The notes beneath the pieces were generated by a model that had not been told where the DNA came from, made no database searches, and saw nothing but the letters and a program-made list of their open reading frames with translations. The position numbers and the translations under genes are program-made. Of a DNA stretch of 20,518 nucleotides, positions 19,875-20,518 are shown in pieces. The DNA comes from Monoraphidium neglectum (Eukaryota > Chlorophyta > Chlorophyceae > Sphaeropleales > Selenastraceae), in contig NW_014013120.1 of the NCBI RefSeq assembly GCF_000611645.1, positions 1,124 to 21,641 on the forward strand, given 5' to 3'. Within the stretch, counting starts at the first letter, position 1; each line of letters begins with the position of its first letter.

Positions 19875-20395
19875 TCATGCACAATTGCACACGCTCGCTG
19901 TCCGCTCAGGCCGTGCCGTCGCAGCCGAGTGGCTGGATCATCTGTCAGCCGAAGCCGCCGACCTCACGCGGCTCATGGGGCGGCCCCCAGGCCTGGCCGT
20001 GGTGCTGGTGGGGGAGCGCCCCGACAGCTGCCTGTACGTGTCGCGCAAGCAGGAGGCCGCGGAGAGGGCGGGCATAGCCTGCGAGGTGCACAGGCTCGCG
20101 CAGGTGTGTGTCCATGGAGGGGCTGAGTTCAGGGTGCCAGGGCGATGGAAGCGGCAGTCCGTGGGTGTGCTCGGACCTTGTTGTGCGGCAAGCTTGCTCT
20201 TACGCATGCTGTTTGGCACTGGGCGGTTTTCTTTCACATGACTCACTCACATATACATACACACACATACGCACACACATACGGCAGGACGTGAGCCAGG
20301 AGGCGCTGTGCGCCAAGGTGGCCTCGCTGTGCGCTGACTCAGCGGTGGACGGCGTCATCGTGCAGCTGCCCCTGCCAAAGCACCTGGATGAGGAG
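19274..20395 (+). CDS. folD: FolD-type methylene-THF dehydrogenase / cyclohydrolase, 5' part (runs off right edge)
   Basis: Bifunctional C1-folate enzyme that oxidises 5,10-methylene-THF with NAD(P)+ and hydrolyses the methenyl product to 10-formyl-THF. Exons seen: 19274-19457, 19910-20103, 20288 to about 20395. Phases agree. Exon 1 ends RARVLDG, joining RAVAAEWLDHL as in bacterial FolD (LDGKxxA). Exon 2 has PPGLAVVLVGERPDS and YVSRK, whose Lys108 is the expected catalytic lysine of the YxxxK motif. Exon 3 has DGVIVQLPLPKHLDEE, the folate-site signature. The 61-residue leader is Ala-rich with a run encoded mostly by GCG/GCA repeats, then Arg and Pro, which suggests plastid or mitochondrial import. 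The donor at 20396 (GAG|GTGATT) is my choice; reading on gives ten unconserved residues and a stop near 20443. The NAD(P)-binding half lies outside the window. Confidence 0.87.
19311..19375 (+). repeat. GCG-type trinucleotide repeat encoding poly-Ala in the FolD leader
   Basis: Two blocks of GCG/GCA codons, split by a GCCGGG step, encode about 20 alanines and one glycine inside the predicted targeting leader. The same DNA read in other frames would give poly-Gly or poly-Arg. Such tracts often vary in length between individuals. Confidence 0.8.
19830..19909 (+). repeat. (CA)n tract at the 3' end of FolD intron 1
   Basis: A CA repeat at about 19837-19873, then CATGCACAATTGCACACGC, leads into the acceptor TCCGCTCAG at 19909. 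The intron runs 19458-19909 with a GTGAGC donor. Confidence 0.9.
20104..20287 (+). repeat. FolD intron 2 with GT-rich 5' end and CA-rich 3' end
   Basis: The intron starts GTGTGTGTCC and ends in a CA/TA-rich run (about 20240-20283) before the acceptor ACGGCAG. The two ends are complementary over roughly 8 bases, so the pre-mRNA could pair donor and acceptor sides. Confidence 0.75.
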
Positions 20396-20446
20396 GTGAT
20401 TGGGGCCCTCAGCACTGGAAATAGGGATTTTTTGGCAGGGTGAATT

Positions 20447-20518
20447 GAAGAGGCACACACCCTCACACCAAAGTGTGTGTGAGTGTGTGAGTATGTGAGA
20501 GTGTGTGTGTGTGCGTGC
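20447..20518 (+). repeat. CA then GT repeat at the right edge, probably in FolD intron 3
   Basis: A short CACACACC/TCACACC stretch (about 20453-20468) is followed by GT-rich sequence that continues to the end of the window. It lies within 130 bases after the proposed donor at 20396. The two halves are complementary and could form a local hairpin. Confidence 0.7.

Noticed and set aside
1..20518. CRISPR array, prophage, toxin-antitoxin or bacterial defence system
   Set aside because: The repeats are simple microsatellites, genes have introns, and no phage or defence protein motif was seen. The window is eukaryotic.

Overview
The window looks like nuclear DNA from a green alga, probably a chlorophyte of the Chlorophyceae type. 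The evidence is very GC-rich coding sequence, many short introns whose 5' splice sites are almost all GTGNGN, Ala/Gly/Pro-rich low-complexity protein segments, long (CA)n/(GT)n tracts, and TGTAA motifs at plausible polyadenylation distances. There is no operon, Shine-Dalgarno or CRISPR structure. No tRNA or rRNA gene and no complete mobile element was recognised. I rebuilt the gene models by hand from protein-family conservation and reading-frame phase at each splice junction; no transcript data were available.

Layout: (1) 1-102, the last 33 codons of an unidentified + strand gene. (2) 581-3676 (minus), a six-exon tRNA-dihydrouridine synthase. (3) 4162-7328 (+), a seven-exon 12-helix MFS transporter of the MFSD4/FHS sugar-transporter type, divergent from the synthase across a short AT-rich promoter. 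(4) 7876-13774 (minus), a sixteen-exon Xaa-Pro dipeptidase (prolidase) with all five metal ligands. (5) 13775-15328, a less GC-rich stretch with no recognised gene. (6) 15329-17582 (+), a three-exon Baeyer-Villiger-type flavin monooxygenase. (7) 17583-19273, a long intergenic stretch. (8) 19274 to the right edge (+), the 5' half of a FolD-type methylene-tetrahydrofolate dehydrogenase/cyclohydrolase with a poly-Ala leader.

The genes do not form a single pathway. They are ordinary housekeeping or metabolic genes: tRNA modification, sugar transport, dipeptide turnover, C1-folate metabolism, and one unusual oxygenase. Three of the proteins start with basic or Ala-rich leaders that suggest import into organelles.

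The most interesting signal is in the introns. Tracts rich in GT (sense strand) sit just after 5' splice sites, and tracts rich in CA sit just before 3' splice sites, in four independent genes on both strands. No tract with the opposite polarity was seen. One intron has both ends and could fold to bring its splice sites together. Other notable points are three very short exons (33, 22 and 19 nt), a likely GC-AG intron carrying a 37-unit TGTGC array, and a BVMO gene in an alga.
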